Shown in pieces: positions 1 to 13,425 of a stretch of DNA of 64,000 nucleotides. Position numbers and translations under genes: made by a program. A model generated the notes under the pieces. It did not search any database. It saw only the letters and a list, made by a program, of their open reading frames with translations, and was not told where the DNA came from. Every line of letters begins with the position of its first letter. Positions within the stretch are counted from its first letter, which is position 1. Origin of the DNA: Pardosa pseudoannulata (taxonomy: Eukaryota; Arthropoda; Arachnida; Araneae; Lycosidae); NCBI GenBank assembly GCA_032207245.1, contig CM063508.1, positions 118,600,407 to 118,664,406 of the forward strand, read 5' to 3'.

Positions 1-242
1 ACAGATGGACAAAAAGAAAAAGCATCAGCTGAAGAATTAAGTCTGCCTTTGCATGCACTTTTTTATTTTTATTAGAAACTTAAGCCTTCAAAAAACTATA
101 AATTAGAAAGCTATGTTAATTATAAGTATATATTTCAATAAGAAGCCAGGCTTTTAAAGCTGTTTAAAAGATAATAAAACTACAGTTAAATTATACAGTC
201 ATGCATTATATTTAGAGCCTGGCCAGGGTTTGACTGCCATAC
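1..242 (-). other. Intron (or alternative tail) after filamin exon 14
   Basis: If the GTATGG donor at 242 is used, this is the start of the next intron. If it is not, translation ends at the TGA near 199 and minus-strand AATAAA-like hexamers around 60-75 could serve as a polyadenylation signal. AT-rich DNA makes such hexamers common, so intron is the better reading. Confidence 0.6.
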
Positions 243-815
243 CCTGGGGCTGTATGCCATTTCCCAGCACTCTGATCTTCCAGATATCCACATCTGATGT
301 GATGAGAGCAACAAATGGGGATCCTTGAATGTGATGTCTGTCATAAGCAATGTTGATAACATATTCACCCACTTCTGTAGGAAAGTAAGCAACTGAGCAT
401 GTGCCATCTCCATTGTCTTTGCAATTAATAGCAGCTTCACATGGACCTTCAATGGTTATTCCTAAATTACCATGACCAGCCCCTCTGGTATCAACAATAA
501 ATTCTGCAGGACGGTTTACAAGTCCTTGATCAAGACCTGGTCCATATGCTAAGACTTTACTCGAGTCGGCATTAGACATACACATCAAGCGATATGGTGC
601 TGGAGTCAGTGGAATTCCACCAAATGAAATACTCAATAAATAATGTCCCAGTTCTGTTGGAGTAAAGTTGACCAAAAATCCCTCAGCTGTTGGAATCACA
701 TGGGCCTTCACTCGTCGACCTGATGGGCTTGTTATGGTGACAGCAAAGTCAGCTTGGTTGCATCCAGCCCCCTTTGTAATCACTCTGAACTGTTGCAGGG
801 AGTTTATAGGAGCGG
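243..815 (-). CDS. cher: Filamin exon 14: repeat 8-like, repeat 9-like, start of next repeat
   Basis: The longest exon seen (573 bases). It continues with [18 protein letters not shown], then [20 protein letters not shown] up to [16 protein letters not shown] full repeat like vertebrate repeat 9 follows ([47 protein letters not shown]), then [13 protein letters not shown] opening another. The acceptor CCAATCAG at 816-823 is set by phase and by the conserved GLEPTAP-NSLQQF run known in Drosophila. The donor at 241-242 (G|GTATGG) is inferred. Without it the frame would run about 13 more codons to a TGA near 199. Confidence 0.9.
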
Positions 816-3800
816 CTGATTGGGCGAGAGTGCATCCATGATGTCATCTTCAGCACTAAATTTAATACACTAAGGTAGTAAGCTGCACGCAGGGTTATTT
901 TGTAGTCAGGCAAGTTAAGCATTCAACTCTCATTAAAGTTGCAAATATTTCTTCACATGCACAAAATGTATGCATTCCAGTAAATCCCCCAAATTAAAAA
1001 ATACAAATATGCAAGATCAGAGGTGCCAACGATTTACTACTTGGGGCTAATTTTAAATGGAACACTATTGTTAAAGTAAAGAAAAGGAGCTAAAACATAT
1101 ACCTAATTAATAAATGGTTTTGACGTATTTAGATTCAAAGACAGATTTTTCTCAAAAGTTATCGATATCGCATAGTATCAATAAAACAAGGATATTTATA
1201 TCAGCCACATTTACTACAAATAATTTTAATTATTGAATTAAAATTCATAGCGTATAAAAGAAAAACTTCACATAATCTAGAGAATTATATTTTAATAAAA
1301 GTGACACAGAAAAATTTGAACTACTTTGAAAACGATGAAAAATAAAATAACTACACTTTAGTTTTATACTAAAATAAATGTATAATGCATGAAGAGCACC
1401 TTATTTAATGTATCCATACCACTATTAGGATTTGCTAACAAAGAAACTGGCCATGTGTTAAATGTTATATAGATGTTAAATGTTATATAACATTTAGCAC
1501 ATGGCCAATTTCTTTGTTAACAAATCCCACAGAACTATTCACATACACCTGATCATTAGAATTATTTTAACTATACTTGGTTTCTTATTGTATAGACTAA
1601 GATAAAAATAAATCTTTCAAAGAACATTTTGACTGCATAGTGAATCTAGTTGATAATTGTAATTCTACACAAGGATTAAAAAGGAAATACAGATATAGCT
1701 CATTTCAAAAATCCGCGCTTTCAACCAAAAGTAAATCACTATAATTAAAAGAAAAATGCTTTGATTTTATACTCTAGAATGTAATTGAGTTAATAAAACA
1801 CCATCAAGCTTAAATTTTTTTTCTAATACAGGCTAAAATTACACAGATAAAGTAATCATGTAAATGAAAGCAATGAAAACCTATCATTCTGAAAATTTCA
1901 GATTTTGAAAGTGTTTACTATTGGTTTTACTTTTCTATAAGAACTATTTGAATAATTAAGTATTCAGTTTAAAAAATTTTTTTATTTAGAAATGTAAACT
2001 TATATTTAAACCACCACATTTTTAACAAGTCGTTGTAACATACAATTTATTTCAATACATTACAAATTAAAAAACTAAAATGAAGAGAATATTTAAGGTT
2101 GGAACTGCATCCTTTCAAATTTTAACAAATAGTGTACATAAAAGAGCAAACATAAATGTCAGCTATAATTTACTTTAAGATTTTGTACTTTTAGATCCAC
2201 TTCTTTATTGTATTTATTATATTTTTCATATTTAAATTATTAGACATTAAATAGAACAGCCAATATATTTGTTTCAATAATTTTAAAAGCTATGTACTCC
2301 CCAAATACAATTTATACAGTTTAAACCCTTTAAAATACAATCAATTTAAAATAAATATTATACACATTTTGTTGGTACCTCTGCAATGTGATTCAATATT
2401 AAAACACATTTTAAATTTTATCATGCATTTATTTTAAATCTCACAAAAAATTGATGCTTAATACAAAAGGAAATAAACATGCATCCAAGCAGACACTAGA
2501 ATATTAAGTTAACAATAATTTAAAATGAAAATAAATACCTAATTTAAATAACATGCTACAAATATAACAGAAACCTTTGAAAATCTCTCAATTTTCTTTA
2601 AAAGTTTTTTTAATGCATAATATGTAAACTGAAGAAAAGTAACATATGAATGTAATGATGCATGAAATAGTTAAATAGTAATCAGCTGCTAAATTATGAA
2701 ATTAACTATAAAAGCTTTATAAATAAAAGAAAATTTTTAAGTAAACTAAGATGATAGGCAGAGCAAATATTAATTTTAAATTATAAAATTAAGAAGCCAG
2801 AAAATATTTTTTATTGCAGTCAATGTGCATTGTGAAGATTGTCACTGATTACACATTTGTGACTAATTTTTATCAAGTTGGGAACATATTTGTTTTATCT
2901 GATTAAAAAAAAGGAATGTAACTTGCTTCAGAAAGGCTGGCTCTGGCTTTCTGATTAATGGTTTCTGAATACTCTAAAACAGCAAGCAATGGGAAGCCAT
3001 CTTATGTTTTCTGTTTGGAGCTCTTGCAAGAAAGATGCAGTTTTTGTATAGACTTAAAGTAAGTCAGAGAGGATTTCTTAAATTTTTTCACATGGAATGT
3101 GTTCTAATGTAATATAATGTAAATAGCCTTAAATAAGTCGTAGTACTTTAGATTGGCAGCACTTTACATTTTGATGTCTCTCACTACAGATTAGGATGGT
3201 AACTTTATGCTATAATATTAAGCATTCAGAGGTGATTATTTATTCATATATTGTACTTATATGAATGATTAAGAGTTATTAAAATGTTATTTCATATAAA
3301 CTTTTTTAAAAAATTAAAAAATAAAAGTATAACATAATTGAAAAAATGCTTTATATTCTGGCCTATAACATTGTAAATAGTTTTTGGGACTGGATAATTT
3401 CTAATTTTAAAGCTCTCAGTTAAAAGAAAAAAAGAATTTTAAATTTTAGAATAAAACAGCAAAATAAGACAATGTTCAATAACTATTATATTTTAACAAT
3501 TTACCAAAGATTAAAATGTTGTTGCCAAAAGTATGTAAAAGGCTAAAGTCAGACATGATGTGGAATCTAAAATATTTGAATTATTCTTTACTTTGTTAAA
3601 AAAGAAGCATTTTAGGTATTTAGTTCAGGAAAATGTGAAAAGAATAACTGGTGTAAATGCAACAACAGATTTTTAATTGAAAAATGATTTAAAGCTAGTT
3701 TTGAATGGCTGTGTACAGTAATTTTTTAATGGATTTAGAATTTCAAAATTTGTATGCATAGAAAAAGGAGTAACAAAATATAAAAAACTTTCTGCTCAAA

Positions 3801-6800
3801 TATAAATTAGAATATGAATTGCTGAAAAGCAGAGCATTCTAGACTACAGGTAGAATCTTAAACACATGTAAATAACATTTTAAAATGGGTAGTGTAAGTA
3901 AATGGTCACAAATTTGATGGGAATTTAATTATTGAATACCATTTCATTACAAATTAAGTACACGGATCTAAAGAGTTAAAACTGTAATTCCCAAATACGT
4001 TTTATTGGTATATTTCAATATTTCAATGAATAAATCAAATCAACTGAACTAGAAGGAAAATATCATCAGATCACCTTACAGAAAAAATGGGGTTAGAAAA
4101 TTCATAAAGGGTATTAACTGTAGCATATGATAGGAAATTTTGTTAGCAAAAACAACACAATTAACGGAAAAGCAAGAATGAAAGAAGAAACAACAGGATA
4201 TTTTTCTAACTCTTATAAAAGAGTACTATGTGTATAATGCAATAAATTTCTACTTAACTGACATATTAATTTTAAATATACATGCAAGTTTTTAACAGTC
4301 TGTTAATAAATAACATTTTACAATACATGAGATTACAGTAATGAGATTAATTATTAGATTAATTTTAGTAAAGTATTCTACTTACAACAAAGCAACTGTG
4401 CAGCACAGAAAATAAGAAAGTTACACATATGAAATATACTTTTGACAAATGTACACAAACATACATGATAAATCTAACATATAATAAGCACATATAAACA
4501 TAAATGGAGAGTATAGCTATCTAAAAGTGATGTTTAAATTTTATCTAGCAAATTAAAATTTCAAAATACTTTCATGATAGTTTAAATAAAATTTTAATAG
4601 TTCTGTTTAAATATTAATTCACATATTTAAATTTAAATGTGAGAATGCAAAATAAAAATATTTATAAGTTCTTTTACATTATTCCTAAACAAAGTTTGTA
4701 CTTTCATTATGTGAATAAAAAAATGATTAAAAAAATAATTAACATTGAAGGAATATCTTCATTGTTTAAACTAAATCATTTTGGTCTATTCTACTAATAT
4801 TTTATAATCCACGTCATTACTCAGTCAGCAAGACAAAATAAGTAATGCTAACTATACCTAGTAAAAACTGCATTTAAAAAAGTGTGAAGAACATAATTGC
4901 AAATTTAATTTTAAAATTGAAAAAAAAATGTATTTTCAAGATATATTTTAATAAAAAATACCTCACTGTTCATACAACGATCATAATAGACAATGTTATA
5001 AGAATCAATAAAAAGAGAAAATGATTTTTAAAAAATTTAATTTGAAACTTTTGTATGGTATAAGGCATACAAAAGTTTCAAACAAAATTTTTTTAAAATC
5101 ATTTTCTCTTTTTATTGATCTACTATTCTACTATTTTTTTCTAAAATAAATGAGCACATGCCATAATGAAACTGGCAAAAATTATATAATTTTAATGTGA
5201 TTTAGTGTCATCAAGCAGAAATGCATTAAAAGTTTTATAACCTAAATTGATATTTATAAACATATATGATAGTTAGTGAAACTTTTGCTTAGAAATAGAG
5301 TCAATATGCAATTTTTTAGTGGAAATATTTAAAAACAAAAATTTTAATTACATTTAATATTAACTAAAGATTTGGTTGAATAATTAAGATGTTCTTTTAA
5401 ATAGGATTTTGAATACTACTATTTCAACCCTTTACTCTTACTGAAGAAGATTTTCAGATATGCATTAAGCTATGTTGGGACAAAAGAAGAGAGGAAGTTA
5501 AATTGTTGATAAGTACGAGCACTAAGAGTGAGTATACAGATGTGCTAATTAAACTATAACCTGCTATTTAAGGCTCATACTTAACACAATAAGCATTCAT
5601 GCTATAGTAAGATTTAAGCCATGAGGGTAGCAAATAATTTAAAACTATTAATTCATTTACTTTACAGCTGTCTAAATGAAAAGGCTTTTTCAAGCAGTGT
5701 CCAGACACTTTTGGTACTAATATAATAAAAATATGTGATGTAATATTTTTCCCCTTTTTCTAAATAAAACTTTAATACCTTTCAGTTAACATAAAATATT
5801 TTCATAAAATCCAAAAAAAAATTATACGGTCAATTTTAAATTATTTAAATTTTTTGTTTATTATTCACAGAATTTTAGATTAAATATGCAAGAAGAAATT
5901 TTAATATACACAATCAAACAAAACAAACTTGGATGTATTAAAGCTGAGAGCAGAAGAATTTTAATTTAGTTTACAGACTATTATATTAAAACCTAATAGC
6001 ACACAACATGCAAATTTTTATCTTATTTTTAAGTCTCAAATCCTAATTGTAGATAATGAGTTTTATAGATTTTACACCAAAATATAAAATTACTTAAATT
6101 TAGTGTAACATTAAAATTAAAATTCAATTTACTTGGTTCTAAGCCATCAACTTTTACTTTGCTGACATCTATCTGTGGCTCAACTTTAACCTTTATTGGA
6201 CTATTTGGAATTTCTTTTCCAGCAAATGCTACTGAAACCTGAAAAATTTAACAAAAATACATATAAATGAATCTAACAACATTCTGTAACAATAGGTTTA
6301 TTTTCAGATTTAACAAGAGTGAAAAATCAATAGATGCCTCAAGAAATTTCATAAAAATGCTTTATTGATTTTGGAGCAAAATAAAAATTATTTAATAGCT
6401 TATCTATTTAAAGATTTGAAAAGTTTTTTTTTCTGGGGGGGAGGGGAGTTCAGCCCATTGAGTTCACCCCTCTGTCTATAGCCTTGAATTTGAAAAAATA
6501 TTATTCAAAAATTAAGTCTTGTATTTATGATCTAATAATTTGTACTGTTTTTTTTACTTTGAATACCCAGAATAGCAAGCCATCTAACCAATTACCTCAA
6601 ATGTACAAAGCCATTACTTTTAATTCACAAGAGAGAAACCAATACTTTTTGGGGAAAAAAGTGACATTTTAAAATTTTTTATTTTATATATTTGACTTAG
6701 GAAGAACATTAAATATTAACTGAATAAATGATGACAAAGCTAGTACTAGTAACAGAAAAGTTATAAAACTGAAAGGCTTTTATAAAATATGGTGTTTTAA

Positions 6801-9800
6801 AGTTAAATACTCATTAATGTATACAAGTCATTTCAATACTAAACAATGAATTTACCTTGTAGTTTCCAGCACTTGGTGGAACATAATCTACAGAATATGT
6901 TCCATCATCATTGTCCAAAACTTGTATGGGAACAAGACCTCCTTTTTCATCAGTAAGTTTAACTTGCACATTTCCTGGAGGTACACAAGATAAAAAATAC
7001 AATTAAAAACACTACAGGTATAAATAATTGCAGGACAAAAGCAAATTAACCATAAATATATTAAATATAATTTAAACTTCAAGATTTAGACATTAACTTA
7101 AGTAATTTTATAAATTGAATACAATTGTTTATAAATATAAGATACTCAAAATATTCAACTTTATATATATCTTCATTTTAAATAGACAGTAGATTTAGAT
7201 AGTGATACATAGTATCCATTGATAAATTTAAAAACCATTTAAAATCCACAATAATAGTTATATAGTATAACTTTTTAATATATATGAGTAAAATATGCTC
7301 AGATGTTAATTAGAAAAGTTACAACACTAAATCAATTTTAATTTCAGCTAAAATTTACTCATATACTTAATTCAGAACTTAATGTATTATATATATATGC
7401 AAAATCATATGCATAACCGTCAATTCTAATTTCAAAAATTTTAAAGGACCATTAGTTGCTACACTCTCTTGTTGAATTAATTTATAAATTAAAGAAAAGA
7501 AATTAAATGATTTACCTGCTCCAGCACCTCTACAATCAATATTAAAATGAGTTGGTGTTTGTGCTTTTACACCAGGTTCAACTCCAGGACCAAAAACTTT
7601 TACCTTATTGCTATCAGTTGGTTCTCCTACATTAACCTAATAAGAAATTGTTCTAACATTAGCAAAAGATAAAGGTTAAAATCCTAGAAAATATTATAAA
7701 TGCCTAGTTCAAAAAGTTTGAAATTTAATGAGCTTATGGAAAGCTAACCCTTTATCATGATGAAATTTTTATGTATATGAAATAATATACTATATTTAGT
7801 ATTATCTAGATATAAATATAACTTAAAAGGTCTTAAATTCACTTATTTTAGTAAACATAACTGAAAATGTGTATTAGATTTTTGAAAAATTTCTACATTT
7901 TTGCTGTAATCTTGTAATTTTTTGGAATTATATACAGATTCTTCGTACTTTTAAAATCTAAATACAAGTATTTATACGAACAAAAACTCCTAAAATCATA
8001 TTACTGCTATTCTAAAAATTAAGTAATCTTAACAAAATAATTAGATGAATTAAATATGAAATATGCCATACATAAAGAATTTAAAGTATGTATAAATATA
8101 ATAAATGTAAGCTACTTTTTATTAATCACTCATATTTAATGAAATCAGATATTTGATCTAATGATAATAAAGGTTTTAGGAAATAAAAAAAAGTTTTTAA
8201 AAACTTGTAAAGAATTTTGAATTAAGGACCTCACAGAGAAAAATTATTGACAGAAATTTATTGAGATCAGACAAATAAGTCAAAGATCCAAACTAAAAAG
8301 AAGAGTATACAATTATAATAAATCTAATTTTGGATTTTATTTCAAAATTTTGTTGCTGCTAAAAACAATTTGCTCAAAAAATTAAGAACTCCATATGAAA
8401 TATTAAGGTCTTTATGGGCTCTTTTTCAAGGAATACTAAAAAATAAAGAGTTAAGAAGTTTTAAAGGAGTATGCAAACTCTATAAAATAATGATTGACTA
8501 ATCAGCATAATTTTTAAAAAATGTATTTAAGCAAAAACTATCATTTTAAAACTTATAGGATTAACTCTAACACGCATAAACTCATTATTATATTTCGAAT
8601 TGCACAACTTATTATATATTCTAATAAAAACAGTTAAATTATTTGATTCATAAACTTAAAGAATATACTTTAACTGAAAATTCTGTATAATAATAAAGTA
8701 ATACAGTAAATTTATTCAAGGTGGAAGTAGAATATTTTGAAAGAAACATTTTATAAAAGTTTTTAAATCCCAAACTTCAATGATTCAAATACTTTTATAC
8801 TTTGTAGGATTTTTAAAACTTTTTCACCAGTATTCATTATGGAAACAGTTCTTTCTATTGTAAGAGCTATGAAAAACATACAGATGTTCTTGACTTACTC
8901 TAAATGGACTTTTGGGAATAGCAACTCCACCATAGTTGACTTGAACTGTATGCTTATTCATTTTTGTGGGTTTGTATGTGGCTTTGAAAGTACCATCTTG
9001 GTTATCAACCACTTTGACATCCACAGGTTTGCACTCATCATCCATTACACTCACATCAAGAGGAGCATGGCCTCCAGCTTTACGTGTATCAATGGTAAAG
9101 TCTGTAGGCTGGCCAATAACAACTCCTGTCTTTTGTAAACCAGGACCATATGCTTCAACCTAAAAAAATATGACCATTTATTAATAAAACATATGTACTT
9201 AAGCTAAATGCAAACCTATAGAATTTATTAATATATTTTAAAATAAAGCAACTTTTTATAAAAATTCTAATGTGAAGGTTATCAAGGATAAATCAGTAAC
9301 CCAACATAGCTGGCTACTATCTTCTAAGTTCCTTTAAAGTTTCTCAGTAAGAAAATAGCTCAAGGCAGGTTTAAGTAGTAGTTACAGGCAATCACAAGAG
9401 AACAGTGTCTAGAACGAATTTAGAATAGAAACTAGATGATATAGCAGACCTCATACCCTTGATGACAAAATTAGTATAGGTGACAAGAACTAAAGGGTGC
9501 TTAGATTAATGAGCCAAAAGGAAATTTTAATAATATGAAAGTCCCATATAAAAAAATATTCAGCTGTATATTTCAATTGCACAATACTTGAAATTTACAT
9601 TTGAATGAACTCTATGATGTACCTAATGATGAATCTAGGCAGAAAATTGGTTTTCAAATGAAGCACCTTTCTAGTGTTTCATAATTCTCAGTTAAGAACA
9701 GTATTCTATATATTATTTTAGCACATACTCATCTAAAAAGACTAATACTTGAATGCACAAGAATTTCAACTGACAAGATGTAACATTTTTAGACCATTAA

Positions 9801-12800
9801 AGCAATCCATACTAGTAAAAACATAATTACATTTGTTAAATGATTACCCATTTACTGATAATTGATTTTGCATTTGTAATGTCTGTCAGATGTTGAAAAT
9901 AGAAAGTCTCCTATGAATATATATATATGTGTGTATGTGTGTGTGCGTGATATCTATAGTAGAAAATATGACAAATTCTTGTGATTTTAAAATAGCATAT
10001 TAATCTTCTGTATGATCTTTTAAAGTTATACTATTTTTTAATTTATTTTTCAAACAAACAGCATCTTGTCATCTAATATAAATTATTCTATACTAAAAGC
10101 AGCCAACAAGTCATAAACCAAGGGAATGGTGGTCAATCCTTGAAAGGAGCAAGGGTGTAAATTTATTTAATCTGATTTAAAATTATCACTTTTTAAATAA
10201 TTGCTACTTTTTAATTTTGGTACATTTTTTTTCTTTCTAATGCCACTTACACAAGCCAAGATCATGCGCCACAGGCTACTCTATTTAAGGAACAGAGTTG
10301 CATCTTTTATTTTGAAGAGCACAATTAGAATGGAAGCACAACTTTTCACTCAGAATGGATGCTTGCAATTTGGCGGCAGAGATCAAATAGACCTTCTTGG
10401 TCTGCCACCTCCAGAGGTACTGTAAATTTGGAGGACATTGACATCATAAACCTATTTTATAAAGCCCAGCCACCATTAGTCAACATACATATTTTGCTAG
10501 CTAAAATCTTGAACTCACAACCCTCTGGCTATGAGTTGACACCTTTGCTAACTGAATTACTGTAGCTCTAGATTGGTATTTAAACATAGGATGAAGATTT
10601 AAATTGAATGCATAACATACAAAAAAGACAGTTTTATGTTTAAATGCTGGTTTACATTATTATATAAAATTTTCTTTGAACAAAGATGGGTCTTCTTGGA
10701 CCTACTCCCATTATTTGTCAGTACAACCACAGAAATATGTAAGAAGACGGTTTTGGAGTACTTATTTTTTATAAAAATTACATTGAAAGGACTATACTTC
10801 TCCCCCTAACCTAGTCATACTTATAGTAACATAGTAGATGCAAAAAGAAAATGCTTAGTTACAAAGTGACGTTGTAATATTAGCAAGCCAGACACAACAT
10901 CAAAATAGCTTAAAATGCCAATTTGAATATTTTCTTGCCCCGCCAGAGAGTTTCATCAAGACATTGTATCTCATATTTGTTATCAAAAAAGCTTTTTAGG
11001 AAAGTTATACTTACACCCCATAGTAGATCATTATATATTTTTCAGTTATATAACATGAAAAATTAAATTTTTTCCATAAATTCAAATATATGAAATTAAA
11101 AACTTTTAGTGTATTACAATTACATCTACTAATTTTATAAAATATTTATTTAATCTTCCAAAATTAGAATATAGAAGACAAAAGATCTTAATTATTTAAT
11201 AATTAAAAATAATCTAGATATTATATTCAAATAAATAGAGTTATAAAAGGATTGTTAAATGAAATTAATTACCTTCTCAGGGAAATAATCTGTTTTAGGA
11301 AGAATCTGAGCCATGTATGGTGATTTAGGAATATCCTCTTTATTACAGAGGATATGAATGGCATACTCTCCTGGTGCAGTTGGCAAATACTGAACATCGG
11401 CAGATCCATCTCCATTATCATTGCAATCAATTTTAGCTTGTGAAGGACCTTCAATTGAAAACCCTAATTTTGAAGAAAAAGGAATTAGTAAAACTTTATA
11501 CACTACAAGGCATATCATACAACTTTAGAAAAAGTGTTTATCAAGTAAAAAGTTGATATGAAATATACAAGATAACTAGTTATTAATGAAATCCACACAT
11601 GTGAATAATAACCTATTAAAATATATGGTAAATATCCTTTCATTTAAAAAAATTTAGTACAAACAGATTTAAAAAAATTAAAATTACTTTCAGCAAATTT
11701 ATTTTATTGTGTTATTTAATAATGATACTTAACAAAAATTATACAGTTAAATAATTATAGTCTTGATCACCAAAAAAAATGTATAAAGCAGTAATTTTTA
11801 TAAAAAAGTCATACAATATACCTACATCCATAACCACATATATACCTACTATTACCTACATCCATGCTATACCTACATCCATAACCACAGTGGTATAAGA
11901 TCATAACCTTGGTTGATGTGGGCTTACATTCAAATGTAAAATTTTACCTCAGTAGAAAGAAGGAAGGAAGGAAAAGAATGCAGCATTTTCTTGGACAATG
12001 GCATTTTTTTTTTAGGCGTAGCACGTGGATTGCTTCTTTTACTTTTTAATTTTTTATATATATTTTTTCATATTTCCTTGTCATTTGTTCTATATTTGAA
12101 CATTGTAATATAGATCAGTGGTATTATACTATAATTAAAGACGATATAAAGCAACTTTGGGTTATAAATGACTTTGAAATAACAACAGCAATGTACTACA
12201 CCACAGCATACCATATTAACATTTCTCATTATATGAAATGACGATTGCAATCACAATGGGAGGAACACAACTAGATGTTAGAACAATTCTAAATACACAG
12301 TTTCATCATTCTATGGCTAATTGTTTTGAGTTATGAAAGATATATATGTGCATATGTACATATAGACATATCAAAACTAATCAAAATTCATTTAGACATG
12401 GTCCAATAGGATGTTTAAAATTTCCAAGTTAAAGTTTCATTGTACATACATACAGTTGTAAGCCTGAAACTAGTCAAAAAGGATTCTAGCATGATCAAAT
12501 TAGAAATATCTGTTTTGCGATTACAATACTTCCTTTATTTCATACAAAGAAGTAAAAAAATTATGAGTTTAAAAATTATATTTTAAACAAAAGATAAGAC
12601 ACATGAATAAGTAAATAATATATACCTAGTGTTCCAGTTTCTCCATTGGTTTCAGCAGTAAAGCAAGCAGGGTAACCAACAACACCTCCATGAAGTCCAG
12701 GACCATATACTTTAATACGAGACTCTTTATAAGGACCAACATTTACTTCATAAGGACTTTTTGATATTTCTTGACCTCCATAAGAGATTGTAACAATGTA

Positions 12801-13354
12801 TCGACCTTCTTTTTGAGGAAAATATGCACATTCATATGTATGTTCATCAACTCTACGGATATCTAGCTTTTCTTGAACACCACCTAACAAATTTTAATGC
12901 TATTAATATAAAGCTATTTATCTCATATGATTTACAATCATATAATCAAGTGCTTTCATTAAAATATCAAATAAAAACAAAATTTATAAATTTGTGATTT
13001 ATACTTACACATTTTCACAATATTTAGAACTTTGTAATTTTAACCAATTCTATAAAAATATAGCCTTTTGTTCACGGTTTATTCAATTACAAACACTTAA
13101 GATCCACAAATACAGAATAAAAGTTCAGATAATACTAATGAATATTTTTTAATACATAAATTTAATATATTGGTAATATAAAGTTCTAAACATTTAATAT
13201 TTTTTAAAAGTTATTTCAGTTTCAGAAACATTAAAAATGAGATACTTTTTTGAGTCAGTTAAATATATAAATAAATTTCTTATAATTAACAAGAAAAATA
13301 CATTCAAGATAGTAATATCCCAAAATTTTAATTTTTGACAGTTAGTTCATTTTA

Positions 13355-13425
<71 letters not shown>

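Larger units (their letters stand above)
816..6132 (-). other. Filamin intron 13 (5.3 kb), AT-rich, no gene
   Basis: Very AT-rich intron with no ORF of note. Two near-perfect inverted repeats (1428-1528 and 5004-5119) are the only structured elements I see. No filamin-like coding segment was found, consistent with exon 13 joining exon 14 directly. Confidence 0.75.

Noticed and set aside
6814..7082. Overlapping minus-strand frames at exon 12
   Set aside because: Only the frame entering at 6974 in the filamin register is real; the other is a shadow.
11820..11892. Repeated CCTACATCC units considered as CRISPR-like or minisatellite
   Set aside because: Only two to three imperfect units without spacers of regular size; a small local duplication in an animal intron.
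12576..12625. Read-through of filamin exon 8 into [12 protein letters not shown]
   Set aside because: This is intronic sequence after the GTATATA donor; the family continues in exon 9 with FSIEGPSQ.
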